DNA of 54,966 nt. Source: Oceanisphaera marina. GTDB taxonomy: Bacteria > Pseudomonadota > Gammaproteobacteria > Enterobacterales > Aeromonadaceae. The stretch's first letter is position 1, and every line of letters begins with the position of its first letter. The position numbers and the translations under genes were made by a program. The DNA is taken from NCBI RefSeq assembly GCF_014643915.1, contig NZ_BMKE01000004.1, positions 115,766 through 170,731 on the forward strand. The letters run 5' to 3'. Under the pieces are notes generated by a model, which worked only from the letters and a program-made list of their open reading frames with translations, did no database searches and was not told where the DNA came from. This document shows, piece by piece, positions 25,520-34,582 of this stretch.

Positions 25520-26947
25520 ATGAGTCAAGAAGTTAAAGCTCAGGTTGTGGTATTGGGTTCGGGCCCTGCCGGTTATTCTGCGGCCTTCCGAGCGGCCGAT
25601 CTGGGTCTGGAAACCGTACTCGTTGAGCGTTATTCCACCCTGGGTGGTGTGTGTCTGAACGTAGGTTGTATTCCTTCCAAAGCCTTGTTGCACATCGCTA
25701 AAGTAATGGAAGAAGCCAAGATGATGGGCAGCCACGGCGTTACTTTTGCCGAGCCAACCGTCGATCTAGACAAGATCCGCAGCCACAAAGAAAAGGTCAT
25801 TGGCCAGCTGACCCAGGGTCTGGGTGGCATGGCAAAAATGCGCAAGGTCAAGGTCGTGAACGGCTACGGCAAGTTCACCGGCCCTAACACCATAGTGGTA
25901 GAAGGCGAGGGCGGTAACACCACCATCAACTTCGATAACGCCATTATCGCAGCCGGCTCACGTCCTATTCAGTTACCTTTCATTCCCCATGAAGATCCAC
26001 GGGTTTGGGATTCTACTGGTGCATTAGAGCTGCGCGAAATTCCTGAAAAGCTGCTGGTCATGGGTGGCGGTATTATCGGCCTGGAAATGGGCACCGTATA
26101 TTACTCGCTGGGCTCCAAGATCGACGTGGTTGAAATGTTCGACCAGGTGATCCCGGCTGCGGATAAAGATCTGATCAAGATCTATACCAAGCAGGTAAAA
26201 GACAAGTTCAACCTGAAATTGGAAACCAAGGTTACTGCTGTTGAAGCCAAAGACGACGGCATTCACGTGACCATGGAAGACAAAAAAGGCGCGAGCGAGA
26301 CCACAGTGTACGACGCCATCCTGGTGGCCATTGGTCGTGTGCCAAACGGCAAGCTGCTGGACGCCGAGAAAGCCGGTGTTAACGTCGACGAGCGTGGTTT
26401 CATCCGCGTCGACAAACAGCTGCGTACCAACGTGCCACACATTCACGCCATTGGTGATATCGTGGGTCAGCCTATGCTTGCTCACAAAGGCGTGCATGAA
26501 GGTCATGTGGCCGCCGAAGTGATTGCCGGCATGAAGCACTACTTCGATCCTAAAGTGATCCCGTCAATCGCTTATACCGAGCCAGAAGTTGCCTGGGTAG
26601 GTATCACCGAGAAAGAAGCTAAAGAGCAAGGCCTGAGTGTTGAAGTGGCCAGCTTCCCATGGGCGGCTTCTGGCCGAGCCATTGCTTCCGACTCTGCCTA
26701 CGGTATGACCAAGCTGATTTTCGACAAGGAAACTCACCGCGTGCTGGGTGGTGCCACTATTGGTACCAACGCCGGCGAGCTGTTGGGCGAAATCGGTCTG
26801 GCCATCGAAATGGGTGCCGACGCCGAAGACATCGCGCTGACCATTCACGCTCACCCGACTCTGCACGAGTCTGTGGGCATGGCAGCCGAAGTATTCGAAG
26901 GCTCCATTACCGATATGCCAAACCCCAAGGCCAAGAAGAAGAAGTAA
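25520..26947 (+). CDS. lpdA: Dihydrolipoyl dehydrogenase LpdA (E3)
   Basis: The FAD flavoenzyme that reoxidises dihydrolipoyl groups for pyruvate and 2-oxoglutarate dehydrogenases. It has 475 residues. The FAD site GSGPAGY is near the N-terminus, the redox-active disulfide is Cys45/Cys50 in GGVCLNVGCIPSK, the NAD site is GGGIIGLEMG, and the active-site dyad is His445/Glu450 in HPTLHE. AGAGGTCACC precedes the ATG. It lies 150 nt beyond aceF, behind a terminator, as in E. coli where lpd has its own promoter. Confidence 0.97.
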   Translation: MSQEVKAQVVVLGSGPAGYSAAFRAADLGLETVLVERYSTLGGVCLNVGCIPSKALLHIAKVMEEAKMMGSHGVTFAEPTVDLDKIRSHKEKVIGQLTQGLGGMAKMRKVKVVNGYGKFTGPNTIVVEGEGGNTTINFDNAIIAAGSRPIQLPFIPHEDPRVWDSTGALELREIPEKLLVMGGGIIGLEMGTVYYSLGSKIDVVEMFDQVIPAADKDLIKIYTKQVKDKFNLKLETKVTAVEAKDDGIHVTMEDKKGASETTVYDAILVAIGRVPNGKLLDAEKAGVNVDERGFIRVDKQLRTNVPHIHAIGDIVGQPMLAHKGVHEGHVAAEVIAGMKHYFDPKVIPSIAYTEPEVAWVGITEKEAKEQGLSVEVASFPWAASGRAIASDSAYGMTKLIFDKETHRVLGGATIGTNAGELLGEIGLAIEMGADAEDIALTIHAHPTLHESVGMAAEVFEGSITDMPNPKAKKKK

Positions 26948-26970
26948 GCTTCTTTCATCTTGGTTAATAA

Positions 26971-26999
26971 AACGCCCGGCGAATGCCGGGCGTTTTTGT
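26971..26999 (+). terminator. Terminator after lpdA
   Basis: AACGCCCGGC / GCCGGGCGTT around GAAT, followed by a T tract. Confidence 0.9.
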
Positions 27000-27174
27000 T
27001 TCTGGTGAACATACATTTTTTATAACGGAGGATGATGCGTGTGACGATACGAAGAAGTAAGTCTCACATGTATCCCTTTGTTTTATTTATTATTTAAATG
27101 CTCATTTTTATCTTTGATTGGTCGATATAATAAATCTAATGTAATTAAGAAGCGACCAAGGTAAGGGAATAGAG

Positions 27175-29046
27175 ATGCTATCCAAATTAGGTCATTTGAG
27201 TGTACGAGCCAAGCTTACCTTAGGCTTTGCTTTAGTGCTGTCGGCAATGGTGTTTACGGCGGGTATCAGCTTTTATGCGTTGTCTTCGGTGTTGGAGCGT
27301 TCGGACAAACTGGAACAGGCCGGTAATATCGACCTGCTGGTCACCAAGGCTCGTTTCTTCCAGAAAAACTACATGCTGCTTAATAACGCCGATGATCTGG
27401 CACAGGCCAAAAACTATGTGGCCCAGTCGAGAACGCTGGCAGAGCACCTGCAAACCATGCTGACGGCGGCAAATGATCGTGCACTGACCAGGCAAATTCT
27501 CTCAGGTACCCAGGCTTATGAAGTCGAGCTGAATAAAATGGCCGAACTCAACGACGCCTTTCATCGTCAGCTGGCCGCATTAAATGAACGGGGCGCGAGT
27601 GCACAGCAAAAAGTCGAAGCTCTCGAAGCCAGGGACAACAGCGCCATGAGTTGGCTGGTGCGGTTGGTCGGTGTTCGTCTGAGTGAAAAAGATTTTGCGC
27701 TGAATCGTGACGAGCGCGCGGCTCAGCAGTTGTCCTCCAACCTCAAAGGCTTGATCGATACGTTGGAAAACCGGCTGTTGATACAGAGCGATAACGCCAT
27801 TCAGGCTCTGCTTGCCGAATTAAAGCAGATTCAGCAACTGGAGCAGGAGTTTATCGGTACCATTAACGCGCTTGCGACGACCGAGCAAGGTATTACCGAG
27901 CATGCTACAAGTGTCGCAGCGGCAGCCGAACAACTGCTGACCTGGCAAGAAGAAAAAATGACCCATGACAGTAATCAGGCCAAGCTGATTATCCTGCTGG
28001 TCACGCTGGGCGGATTGGCTCTGGGCATACTGTTTGCCATCATGATTACCCGCGGCATCGTTAATCCGTTAGGCTTGCTGGTTCGCCAGGCCAACCGGAT
28101 TGCCGAAGGCGATCTCAGTCAGGACATCAAGCACCAGCGCCAGGACGAACTGGGGCAGTTGATGGATCAGATGCAGACCATGACGCTGAATCTGCGCCAG
28201 CTGGTGAGTGAGCTTACCCAAAGCGCTACCCATATCGCGACGTCGGCAGAAGAACTGTCATCGGTCTCCGAGCAAAGCCGCAGTGGTGTTAACCAGCAGC
28301 GCACCGAGCTGGAGCAGGTCTCTACCGCCATGAATGAAATGGCCGCCACCGTACAGGAAGTGGCTCGTCATGCCGAAACGGCATTTGGCTCGGCACGCAC
28401 CGCCGATGGAGAAGCGAGTGATGGCGATCAAAAAGTCACCCTGACCATCAGCCAGATTGGCAAGCTGTCGGATGATATTCGCGAGTCATTGCAGGCCATT
28501 AATCAGCTGGAAGCCGAGAGCCTGAATATCGGCAGCATTCTTGATGTGATCAAGGGCGTGGCCGAGCAAACCAATCTACTGGCACTGAACGCGGCCATTG
28601 AAGCGGCGCGGGCCGGTGAACAGGGGCGTGGTTTTGCGGTGGTGGCCGACGAGGTTCGGGCTCTGGCTCAACGTACCCAAAAGGCAACTTCCGAAATTGA
28701 AACCCTGATCCTGGGCCTGCAAAAAAAGGCGCAAGCATCCGTGGTGATGATGGAAGAAAGTACGGCCATGGCCCTGGAAACCGTCACCATCGCCAACGAG
28801 GCGGGAGCATCTATTCGGGCGATTACTCGTTCTGTGTCTGATATTCAGCAGATGAACAGCCAGATTGCCACTGCCGCGGAAGAACAAAGCACGGTAGCTG
28901 AAGAGATTAATCGTTCTGTGTTCAGCATCCGGGAAGTGTCGGATCACTCCGCCGCCGCGACCGAGCAAACGGCCGCCAGCAGCGCCGAACTGGCTCGCCA
29001 GGGCAGCGAACTGCAGCGCCTGATCGGCCGTTTTCAGTTACCCTGA
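27175..29046 (+). CDS. Methyl-accepting chemotaxis protein
   Basis: A transmembrane chemoreceptor of 623 residues. TM1 is about 15-37, followed by a periplasmic all-helical sensor of about 230 residues, TM2 about 271-292, HAMP about 293-345 and a long cytoplasmic signalling coiled coil. The hairpin tip is clear (about 462-501, [20 protein letters not shown] then [20 protein letters not shown]). The size and helical character of the sensor suggest a helical bimodular (HBM-type) domain, which in known cases binds organic acids or polyamines; the ligand here is inferred at best. No che genes are nearby. A TATAAT at 27126-27131 is a possible -10. Confidence 0.92.
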   Translation: MLSKLGHLSVRAKLTLGFALVLSAMVFTAGISFYALSSVLERSDKLEQAGNIDLLVTKARFFQKNYMLLNNADDLAQAKNYVAQSRTLAEHLQTMLTAANDRALTRQILSGTQAYEVELNKMAELNDAFHRQLAALNERGASAQQKVEALEARDNSAMSWLVRLVGVRLSEKDFALNRDERAAQQLSSNLKGLIDTLENRLLIQSDNAIQALLAELKQIQQLEQEFIGTINALATTEQGITEHATSVAAAAEQLLTWQEEKMTHDSNQAKLIILLVTLGGLALGILFAIMITRGIVNPLGLLVRQANRIAEGDLSQDIKHQRQDELGQLMDQMQTMTLNLRQLVSELTQSATHIATSAEELSSVSEQSRSGVNQQRTELEQVSTAMNEMAATVQEVARHAETAFGSARTADGEASDGDQKVTLTISQIGKLSDDIRESLQAINQLEAESLNIGSILDVIKGVAEQTNLLALNAAIEAARAGEQGRGFAVVADEVRALAQRTQKATSEIETLILGLQKKAQASVVMMEESTAMALETVTIANEAGASIRAITRSVSDIQQMNSQIATAAEEQSTVAEEINRSVFSIREVSDHSAAATEQTAASSAELARQGSELQRLIGRFQLP

Positions 29047-29094
29047 CTAAATGGCGTCGAGCATCAGGCGCCCGGCACCGAATTAGCATCCAAC

Positions 29095-29123
29095 ACCGGC
29101 CCTTGACAGGGCCGGTTTTTTTT
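29095..29123 (+). terminator. Terminator after the chemoreceptor gene
   Basis: ACCGGCCC (29095-29102) and GGGCCGGT (29109-29116) around a 6-nt loop, followed by a run of T. Confidence 0.9.
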
Positions 29124-29222
29124 AACCGACAGTCTGCGGCTCAGCTCTGTCCTTAAACGCTGTTTTTTCTGGCCGGGCACCTTACAATGATTCCCCCTTG
29201 TTGCCTTTGAGTTGTCGTTATC

Positions 29223-31529
29223 ATGCGCTGTTATGTGTTGTTCCTATTGTTATGGCTTGGCAGCTCGTTTGCTTATGGCCAGGCGCAAACCGACTCCAGT
29301 GGCCAGACAGATTTAATCGAAGCATTGCCTGCGCGGCCGGTAGAGCGACCAAAAATTGCCCTGGTATTGAGTGGCGGTGGGGCCAAGGGGGCGGCGCATA
29401 TCGGCGTTATCAAGGCACTGGAAGCGCTGCGTATTCCTGTGGATATTGTCACCGGTACCAGCATGGGCGCCTATGTGGCGGGTATGTATGCTCTGGGACT
29501 GGATGCCAAGGAACTTGAACAACAGTTGCTGGCTCTGGACTGGAATCAGGGCTATCAGGACAAGGTGGGGCGTGATGAGCTATCACTGCGCCGCAAGCGG
29601 CAGAACGACGAGTTTTTATTACGCACCGATATCGGTATTAATCAGGATTGGCAACTGAGCTTGCCCGGGGGCTTTTTTCAAGGCCAGGCCATGGGCGCCC
29701 TGTTGCGAAAAAGTACCCTGAACCTGCCGGGGCTGAACAGCTTTGACGATTTACCGATTCCCTTTCGTGCCGTCGCCACCGACATGGAAACCGTGACCCC
29801 CGTTATTCTGGAAGAAGGGCATCTGGCCACCGCAATGCAGGCTTCCATGTCGGTGCCCGGTGTGCTGCAGCCGGTAGAAATTGACGATCGTCTGTTGGCC
29901 GATGGCGGCGTGGTGAACAACATGCCGGTAGACGTGGCGCGCGCGCTGGGTGCCGATATCGTTATCGCCGTGGATATTGGTGATGCCATGCTATCTCGTG
30001 CCCAGTTGGACGGTGCCCTGGCCATGGTCAGTCAGCTTACCAATTACCTGACGCGATCCAGTACCGATCGTCAGATTGCCCTGATGCAGGACCAGGATAT
30101 TCTGATACGCCCTGCCATAGAGGGGATAGGTGTGGGAGACTTTGAGCTGATGCCCGAGGCGATTCGCCGAGGAGAGCAGGCGGCACAAACACGGTTACCA
30201 CAACTGCAGGCGTTATCCTTGAGCGAGCAAGACTACTTTGATTATCAGTCCGAAAAGCTGGACCGCCGGGCGCAACTGCAGCGCTCCAATGCCGTGTATC
30301 TGGACCGGGTTGAAGTAAAAAACCGCTCCAAACTCAGCGAAAAGGTGATTCTGGATGTGCTGGGCCTGGTGCCTGGTCAGTTTCATCAAACCGAAGATCT
30401 GGAAAACGGGGTGCGTCGGCTTTATGCCCTGGATGCGTTCGAGCGGGTGAGTTATCGCATCGAAGAAGAGCAAGGGGAGCAAGTATTAACGGTACAAACC
30501 AGTGAAAAGGGCTGGGGGCCGGGGTTTGTCGACCTGAAATTTGCCCTGGAAGATGATTTTACCAATCGCTCCAATTATGAAATTGGCGCCCAGTTTCGCC
30601 GCACCAATATCAACATGCTGGGCGGGGAATGGCTGGTGGAAGCGACGTTTGGCAGCAACAAGCGGATTGCCAGTGAGATTTATACGCCGATAGTGTCCGA
30701 TTACGATGTTTTCTGGAAGTTGCGCGGCGAATATGAACAGCGCGAGCGTAGTTTCTTCTTTGATGTGAATGACCCGCAGTACGATCTGTTTCGGCCACTC
30801 ACCAGTCTGGATGTGGACTATGTCACCTGGAGTGCGAATACCGAATTGGGCTACAACCTGCGCCCCTGGAGTGAGCTGGCACTGGGGGTGCAGGGCCTGG
30901 TAGGCAGCCTTGATGCACGTAATGTAGATCAAAAGCTGGATGTTGATTCGGTGGGCCCTTATTTACGCTTCGGTTACGACACCCTGGATAATGTATTTTT
31001 CCCCTCACAGGGGGCGGCGCTAGAGATGAAGCTGGGTTATTTTCGCAATAGCCTGGAGTTGGAGAACGAGCGTAACAGTGTGACCGGCCTCGACTATGAG
31101 CTGGAATGGCTGCAGCCTGTTGCGTTCAATCGCCATACACTGATCAGCAAGCTGGCACTGGGTGGGTCGAGTGCCGAGCAGGAAGTGCCGGTCTTTGCCC
31201 GCAGCCTGGGGGGCTTGTTCAATTTATCCGGTTATCAGCGCGATCAACTGAGCGGTCGTTACAGTGGTTTTGCCGGTTTGCTGTATCACTACCGCTGGTT
31301 TGACAATGATTTTGGTGCCTTTCGGTCACCGGTTTACCTTGGCGGCTCGCTTGAGCGGGGCGGGGTGTGGAACACAGGGGCCGACGTGAGCTGGGAGTCG
31401 GCACTGACCGCAGGCAGCATTTTCATCGGGGTAGATACCAATTGGGGGCCTTTGTATCTGGCTTATGGTCAGGGGGAAGGAGATAAGAGCAGTATTTACC
31501 TGTATTTCGGCAACCTGTTCAGCTTTTGA
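29223..31529 (+). CDS. Patatin-like phospholipase with POTRA and beta-barrel (PlpD-type, type Vd secretion)
   Basis: A 768-residue single-chain autotransporter lipase. A signal peptide (MRCYVLFLLLWLGSSFAYG) leads to a patatin domain (about 43-320) with oxyanion loop GGGAKG, nucleophile Ser80 in GTSMG and catalytic Asp227 in DGG. A POTRA-like segment follows (about 330-395, YLDRVEVKNRSKLSEKVILD), then a 16-strand Omp85/BamA-like barrel ending with a C-terminal Phe (LYFGNLFSF). The architecture is that of Pseudomonas PlpD, a class A1-type phospholipase shown to be secreted or surface-exposed. The physiological substrate here is unknown. It is monocistronic. Confidence 0.9.
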   Translation: MRCYVLFLLLWLGSSFAYGQAQTDSSGQTDLIEALPARPVERPKIALVLSGGGAKGAAHIGVIKALEALRIPVDIVTGTSMGAYVAGMYALGLDAKELEQQLLALDWNQGYQDKVGRDELSLRRKRQNDEFLLRTDIGINQDWQLSLPGGFFQGQAMGALLRKSTLNLPGLNSFDDLPIPFRAVATDMETVTPVILEEGHLATAMQASMSVPGVLQPVEIDDRLLADGGVVNNMPVDVARALGADIVIAVDIGDAMLSRAQLDGALAMVSQLTNYLTRSSTDRQIALMQDQDILIRPAIEGIGVGDFELMPEAIRRGEQAAQTRLPQLQALSLSEQDYFDYQSEKLDRRAQLQRSNAVYLDRVEVKNRSKLSEKVILDVLGLVPGQFHQTEDLENGVRRLYALDAFERVSYRIEEEQGEQVLTVQTSEKGWGPGFVDLKFALEDDFTNRSNYEIGAQFRRTNINMLGGEWLVEATFGSNKRIASEIYTPIVSDYDVFWKLRGEYEQRERSFFFDVNDPQYDLFRPLTSLDVDYVTWSANTELGYNLRPWSELALGVQGLVGSLDARNVDQKLDVDSVGPYLRFGYDTLDNVFFPSQGAALEMKLGYFRNSLELENERNSVTGLDYELEWLQPVAFNRHTLISKLALGGSSAEQEVPVFARSLGGLFNLSGYQRDQLSGRYSGFAGLLYHYRWFDNDFGAFRSPVYLGGSLERGGVWNTGADVSWESALTAGSIFIGVDTNWGPLYLAYGQGEGDKSSIYLYFGNLFSF

Positions 31530-31655
31530 TGTTAATAGGTTGTTTGTGTGATTCGGCCGACATATATGCAGATAATTAGTTTTAAAAACATCGGCTTAAT
31601 CCCGTATTTGACCAAAGGGGCAGGGGGCCAGATTTTAATTTAGCGTTAAAACTTA

Positions 31656-31661
31656 TATACT
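31656..31661 (+). promoter_or_regulatory. Possible -10 element of acnB
   Basis: TATACT (31656-31661) within AACTTATATACTGCAG. The -35 region 16-17 nt upstream (TTTTAA/TTTAAT) is poor, so an activator may be needed. It would give a leader of about 100 nt before the acnB GTG. Confidence 0.4.
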
Positions 31662-31769
31662 GCAGCGGCATCCGCAAGGGTGTTTGTAGCAAGGTCCAGC
31701 ACCTGGGTACAAGCCCCAACAAGGATATTTCCGCCCGAGATGGCGAATGATAACAAGAGGATACAGTCC

Positions 31770-34367
31770 GTGCTTGAAGCCTACCGTAAACACGTCGAAG
31801 AACGTGCCGTTGAGGGAATTGTTGCCAAACCCCTCGACGCAGAGCAAGTCGCCGCCCTGGTTGAATTACTCAAAAACCCTCCCGCCGGCGAAGAATCCTT
31901 TCTATATGAATTGCTGTCTACCCGTATTCCCCCCGGTGTGGATGAAGCCGCTTATGTAAAAGCCGGTTTCCTGGCCGCCGTCGCCAAAGGCGAAGTGACC
32001 TCGCCCGTAGTGTCTGCCGAACAGGCCACCGAGCTGCTGGGCACCATGCAGGGCGGCTATAACATAGCGCCACTGATAGAGCTGCTGGACCTGGATGCAT
32101 TAGCTCCCATTGCCGCTCATGCTCTCAGCCACACCCTGCTGATGTTTGATGCGTTTCACGATGTAGAAGAAAAAGCCAAGGCAGGTAATATTTTTGCCAA
32201 ACAGGTGATGCAGTCCTGGGCTGAAGCCGAATGGTTTTTACAGCGCAACAAGCTGGCCGACAAGATCACCATGACGGTGTTCAAGGTCTCTGGCGAAACC
32301 AACACCGATGACCTCTCTCCTGCTCAGGATGCCTGGTCTCGTCCCGACATTCCGCTGCACGCCCTGGCAATGCTGAAAAACGCCCGCCCAGGTATAGAGC
32401 CGGACGAAGAAGGCGTTATTGGCCCCATCAAGGCGATTAATACCTTGAAAGAACAAGGGTTTCCGCTGGTCTATGTGGGTGACGTTGTGGGTACCGGCTC
32501 CAGCCGCAAGTCTGCGACCAACTCTGTGCTGTGGCACATGGGCGACGATATTCCCTTCGTGCCCAACAAGCGCGCCGGTGGCATCTGCATCGGTAATAAA
32601 ATTGCCCCCATCTTCTTCAACACCATGGAAGATGCCGGTGCCTTGCCTATCGAATGTGACGTTGCCAAGCTGAATACCGGTGATGTGATCGACATTTATC
32701 CTTATGAAGGCAAAATCTGCCGCCATAACAGCGATGAAGTGCTGAGCACCTTTGCGCTTAAAACCGATGTGCTGCTGGATGAAGTGCGCGCCGGTGGCCG
32801 TATTCCGTTGATCATCGGCCGTGGCCTGACCGACAAGGCCCGTGAGTCGCTGGGTCTGGACACCTCTACCGTGTTCAAGCGTCCTGCTGCGGTTGTCGAG
32901 TCCAACAAAGGCTTTACCCTGGCACAAAAAATGGTGGGCAAGGCGTGCGGCGTGAAAGGCGTGCGCCCCAACCAGTATTGCGAGCCAAAAATGACCACGG
33001 TCGGCTCTCAGGACACCACAGGCCCCATGACCCGTGATGAACTGAAAGACCTGGCCTGTCTGGGCTTTTCTGCCGACCTGACCATGCAGTCGTTCTGCCA
33101 TACTTCTGCTTACCCCAAGCCGATTGATGTCAACACTCACCATACGCTGCCCGATTTCATCATGAACCGTGGCGGTGTGTCTCTGCGCCCGGGCGATGGT
33201 GTTATTCACTCCTGGCTGAATCGTATGTTGCTGCCCGATACCGTAGGTACCGGTGGTGATTCGCACACCCGCTTCCCGATTGGTATTTCATTCCCTGCGG
33301 GCTCGGGTCTGGTCGCGTTTGCCGCCGCCACCGGTGTGATGCCGCTGGATATGCCGGAATCGGTATTGGTGCGCTTCAAAGGCGACATGCAGCCGGGCAT
33401 TACGCTGCGTGACCTGGTGCATGCCATTCCCTATTACGGCATTAAAAACGGCCTGCTGACCGTGGCCAAAGAAGGCAAGATCAACGAGTTTTCCGGTCGG
33501 GTAGTAGAAATTGAAGGCCTGCCCCAGTTGAAAGTCGAACAGGCGTTCGAACTGGCCGATGCCACGGCCGAGCGCTCCGCCGCCGGTTGTACCATCAAGC
33601 TGGATGAAGAGCCGATTGCCGAGTACCTCAGCTCCAACATAGTGATGCTGAAGTGGATGATCTCCGAAGGTTATGGCGATCGTCGTACCATAGAGCGTCG
33701 TATCAAGGGCATGGAAGACTGGCTGGCCAACCCGGAACTGATGTCAGCCGATGCCGATGCCGAGTACGCCCATGTGCTGGAAATCGACATGAACGAGATC
33801 AAGGAGCCGATTCTGTGTGCGCCAAACGATCCGGACGATGCCCGTCTGTTGTCCGAGGTGACCGGTGAGGTGATTGAAGAGGTCTTTATCGGCTCTTGCA
33901 TGACCAACATTGGTCATTTCCGCGCCGCGGGCAAACTGCTCGACAAGTACAAGGGCCAGCTGCCAACGCGTCTGTGGGTGGCTCCGCCCACCAAGATGGA
34001 CAAGGATCAGCTGACCAGTGAAGGCTACTACGGCATCTTTGGTCGAGTGGGCGCGCGCATCGAAACGCCGGGATGTTCCTTGTGCATGGGTAACCAGGCA
34101 CGTGTTGCCGATAACAGCACTGTGGTGTCGACTTCAACCCGTAACTTCCCCAACCGGTTGGGTAAAGGCGCCAACGTGTATCTGGCTTCGGCTGAGCTGG
34201 CGGCGGTTGCGGCCATTCACGGCAAACTGCCGACCGTGGCCGAGTACCTGCAGTATGCCGAGCAGTTGAACGCCACGGCAGCCGATACCTATCGCTACCT
34301 GAACTTTGATGAGCTGGACAGCTACGTAGAAAAAGCCGGTACGGTCATAGTGCAGCAAGCCATCTGA
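31770..34367 (+). CDS. acnB: Aconitate hydratase B / 2-methylisocitrate dehydratase AcnB
   Basis: The main TCA-cycle aconitase, interconverting citrate and isocitrate with a [4Fe-4S] cluster. Starting at GTG 31770 (AAGAGGA 8 nt upstream) gives 865 residues, exactly the E. coli length, with N-terminus (V)[12 protein letters not shown]. An ATG ten codons upstream is less fitting. The HEAT-like N-terminal domain is followed by the swivel domain and catalytic domains. Cluster cysteines lie in [17 protein letters not shown] and [12 protein letters not shown]. In enterics acnB is followed by yacL; here the two are about 6.4 kb apart. Confidence 0.97.
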   Translation: MLEAYRKHVEERAVEGIVAKPLDAEQVAALVELLKNPPAGEESFLYELLSTRIPPGVDEAAYVKAGFLAAVAKGEVTSPVVSAEQATELLGTMQGGYNIAPLIELLDLDALAPIAAHALSHTLLMFDAFHDVEEKAKAGNIFAKQVMQSWAEAEWFLQRNKLADKITMTVFKVSGETNTDDLSPAQDAWSRPDIPLHALAMLKNARPGIEPDEEGVIGPIKAINTLKEQGFPLVYVGDVVGTGSSRKSATNSVLWHMGDDIPFVPNKRAGGICIGNKIAPIFFNTMEDAGALPIECDVAKLNTGDVIDIYPYEGKICRHNSDEVLSTFALKTDVLLDEVRAGGRIPLIIGRGLTDKARESLGLDTSTVFKRPAAVVESNKGFTLAQKMVGKACGVKGVRPNQYCEPKMTTVGSQDTTGPMTRDELKDLACLGFSADLTMQSFCHTSAYPKPIDVNTHHTLPDFIMNRGGVSLRPGDGVIHSWLNRMLLPDTVGTGGDSHTRFPIGISFPAGSGLVAFAAATGVMPLDMPESVLVRFKGDMQPGITLRDLVHAIPYYGIKNGLLTVAKEGKINEFSGRVVEIEGLPQLKVEQAFELADATAERSAAGCTIKLDEEPIAEYLSSNIVMLKWMISEGYGDRRTIERRIKGMEDWLANPELMSADADAEYAHVLEIDMNEIKEPILCAPNDPDDARLLSEVTGEVIEEVFIGSCMTNIGHFRAAGKLLDKYKGQLPTRLWVAPPTKMDKDQLTSEGYYGIFGRVGARIETPGCSLCMGNQARVADNSTVVSTSTRNFPNRLGKGANVYLASAELAAVAAIHGKLPTVAEYLQYAEQLNATAADTYRYLNFDELDSYVEKAGTVIVQQAI

Positions 34368-34390
34368 TTGAGTCGCTCAATCACCTGATA

Positions 34391-34417
34391 AAAAGCCAGC
34401 CTAGTGCTGGCTTTTTT
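34391..34417 (+). terminator. Terminator after acnB
   Basis: AAAAGCCAGC / GCTGGCTTTT around CTAGT, followed by further T. Confidence 0.9.
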
Positions 34418-34501
34418 CGATCTGGAGCATGAGTGCGGTTCAATAGTTGCTGAAAACTTTTAAAGATTAGCGGAACTTTTCAGGAAAAGTGAGAATTAAA
34501 G

Positions 34502-34515
34502 TTGATCTAAATCAA
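34502..34515. promoter_or_regulatory. Candidate FNR box upstream of the siderophore receptor
   Basis: TTGAT-CTAA-ATCAA is an exact match to the FNR consensus TTGAT-N4-ATCAA. It lies 68 nt before the GTG start and next to a Fur-like site, suggesting oxygen as well as iron control. CRP-family paralogues could also bind. Confidence 0.6.
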
Positions 34516-34518
34516 ATA

Positions 34519-34537
34519 TTAAATGAGAATGACTCGC
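34519..34537. promoter_or_regulatory. Fur-box-like site
   Basis: The stretch TTAAATGAGAATGACTCGC contains one good Fur half-site (TGAGAAT, against TGATAAT), and the second half is weak. Position before an iron-receptor gene supports it; the match alone would not. Confidence 0.45.
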
Positions 34538-34582
34538 CTTTAGATTCGTTTGATTTTGTTTTGATTTTTACAGGAGTTGCCA

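Noticed and set aside
27080-27140. Sigma-28 promoter for the chemoreceptor
   Set aside because: GTCGATAT resembles the -10 but no TAAA lies at the required 15-nt spacing.
32238-33266. A 342-codon minus-strand frame inside acnB
   Set aside because: It is a shadow of the codon-biased acnB sequence, with no ribosome-binding site and no family resemblance.
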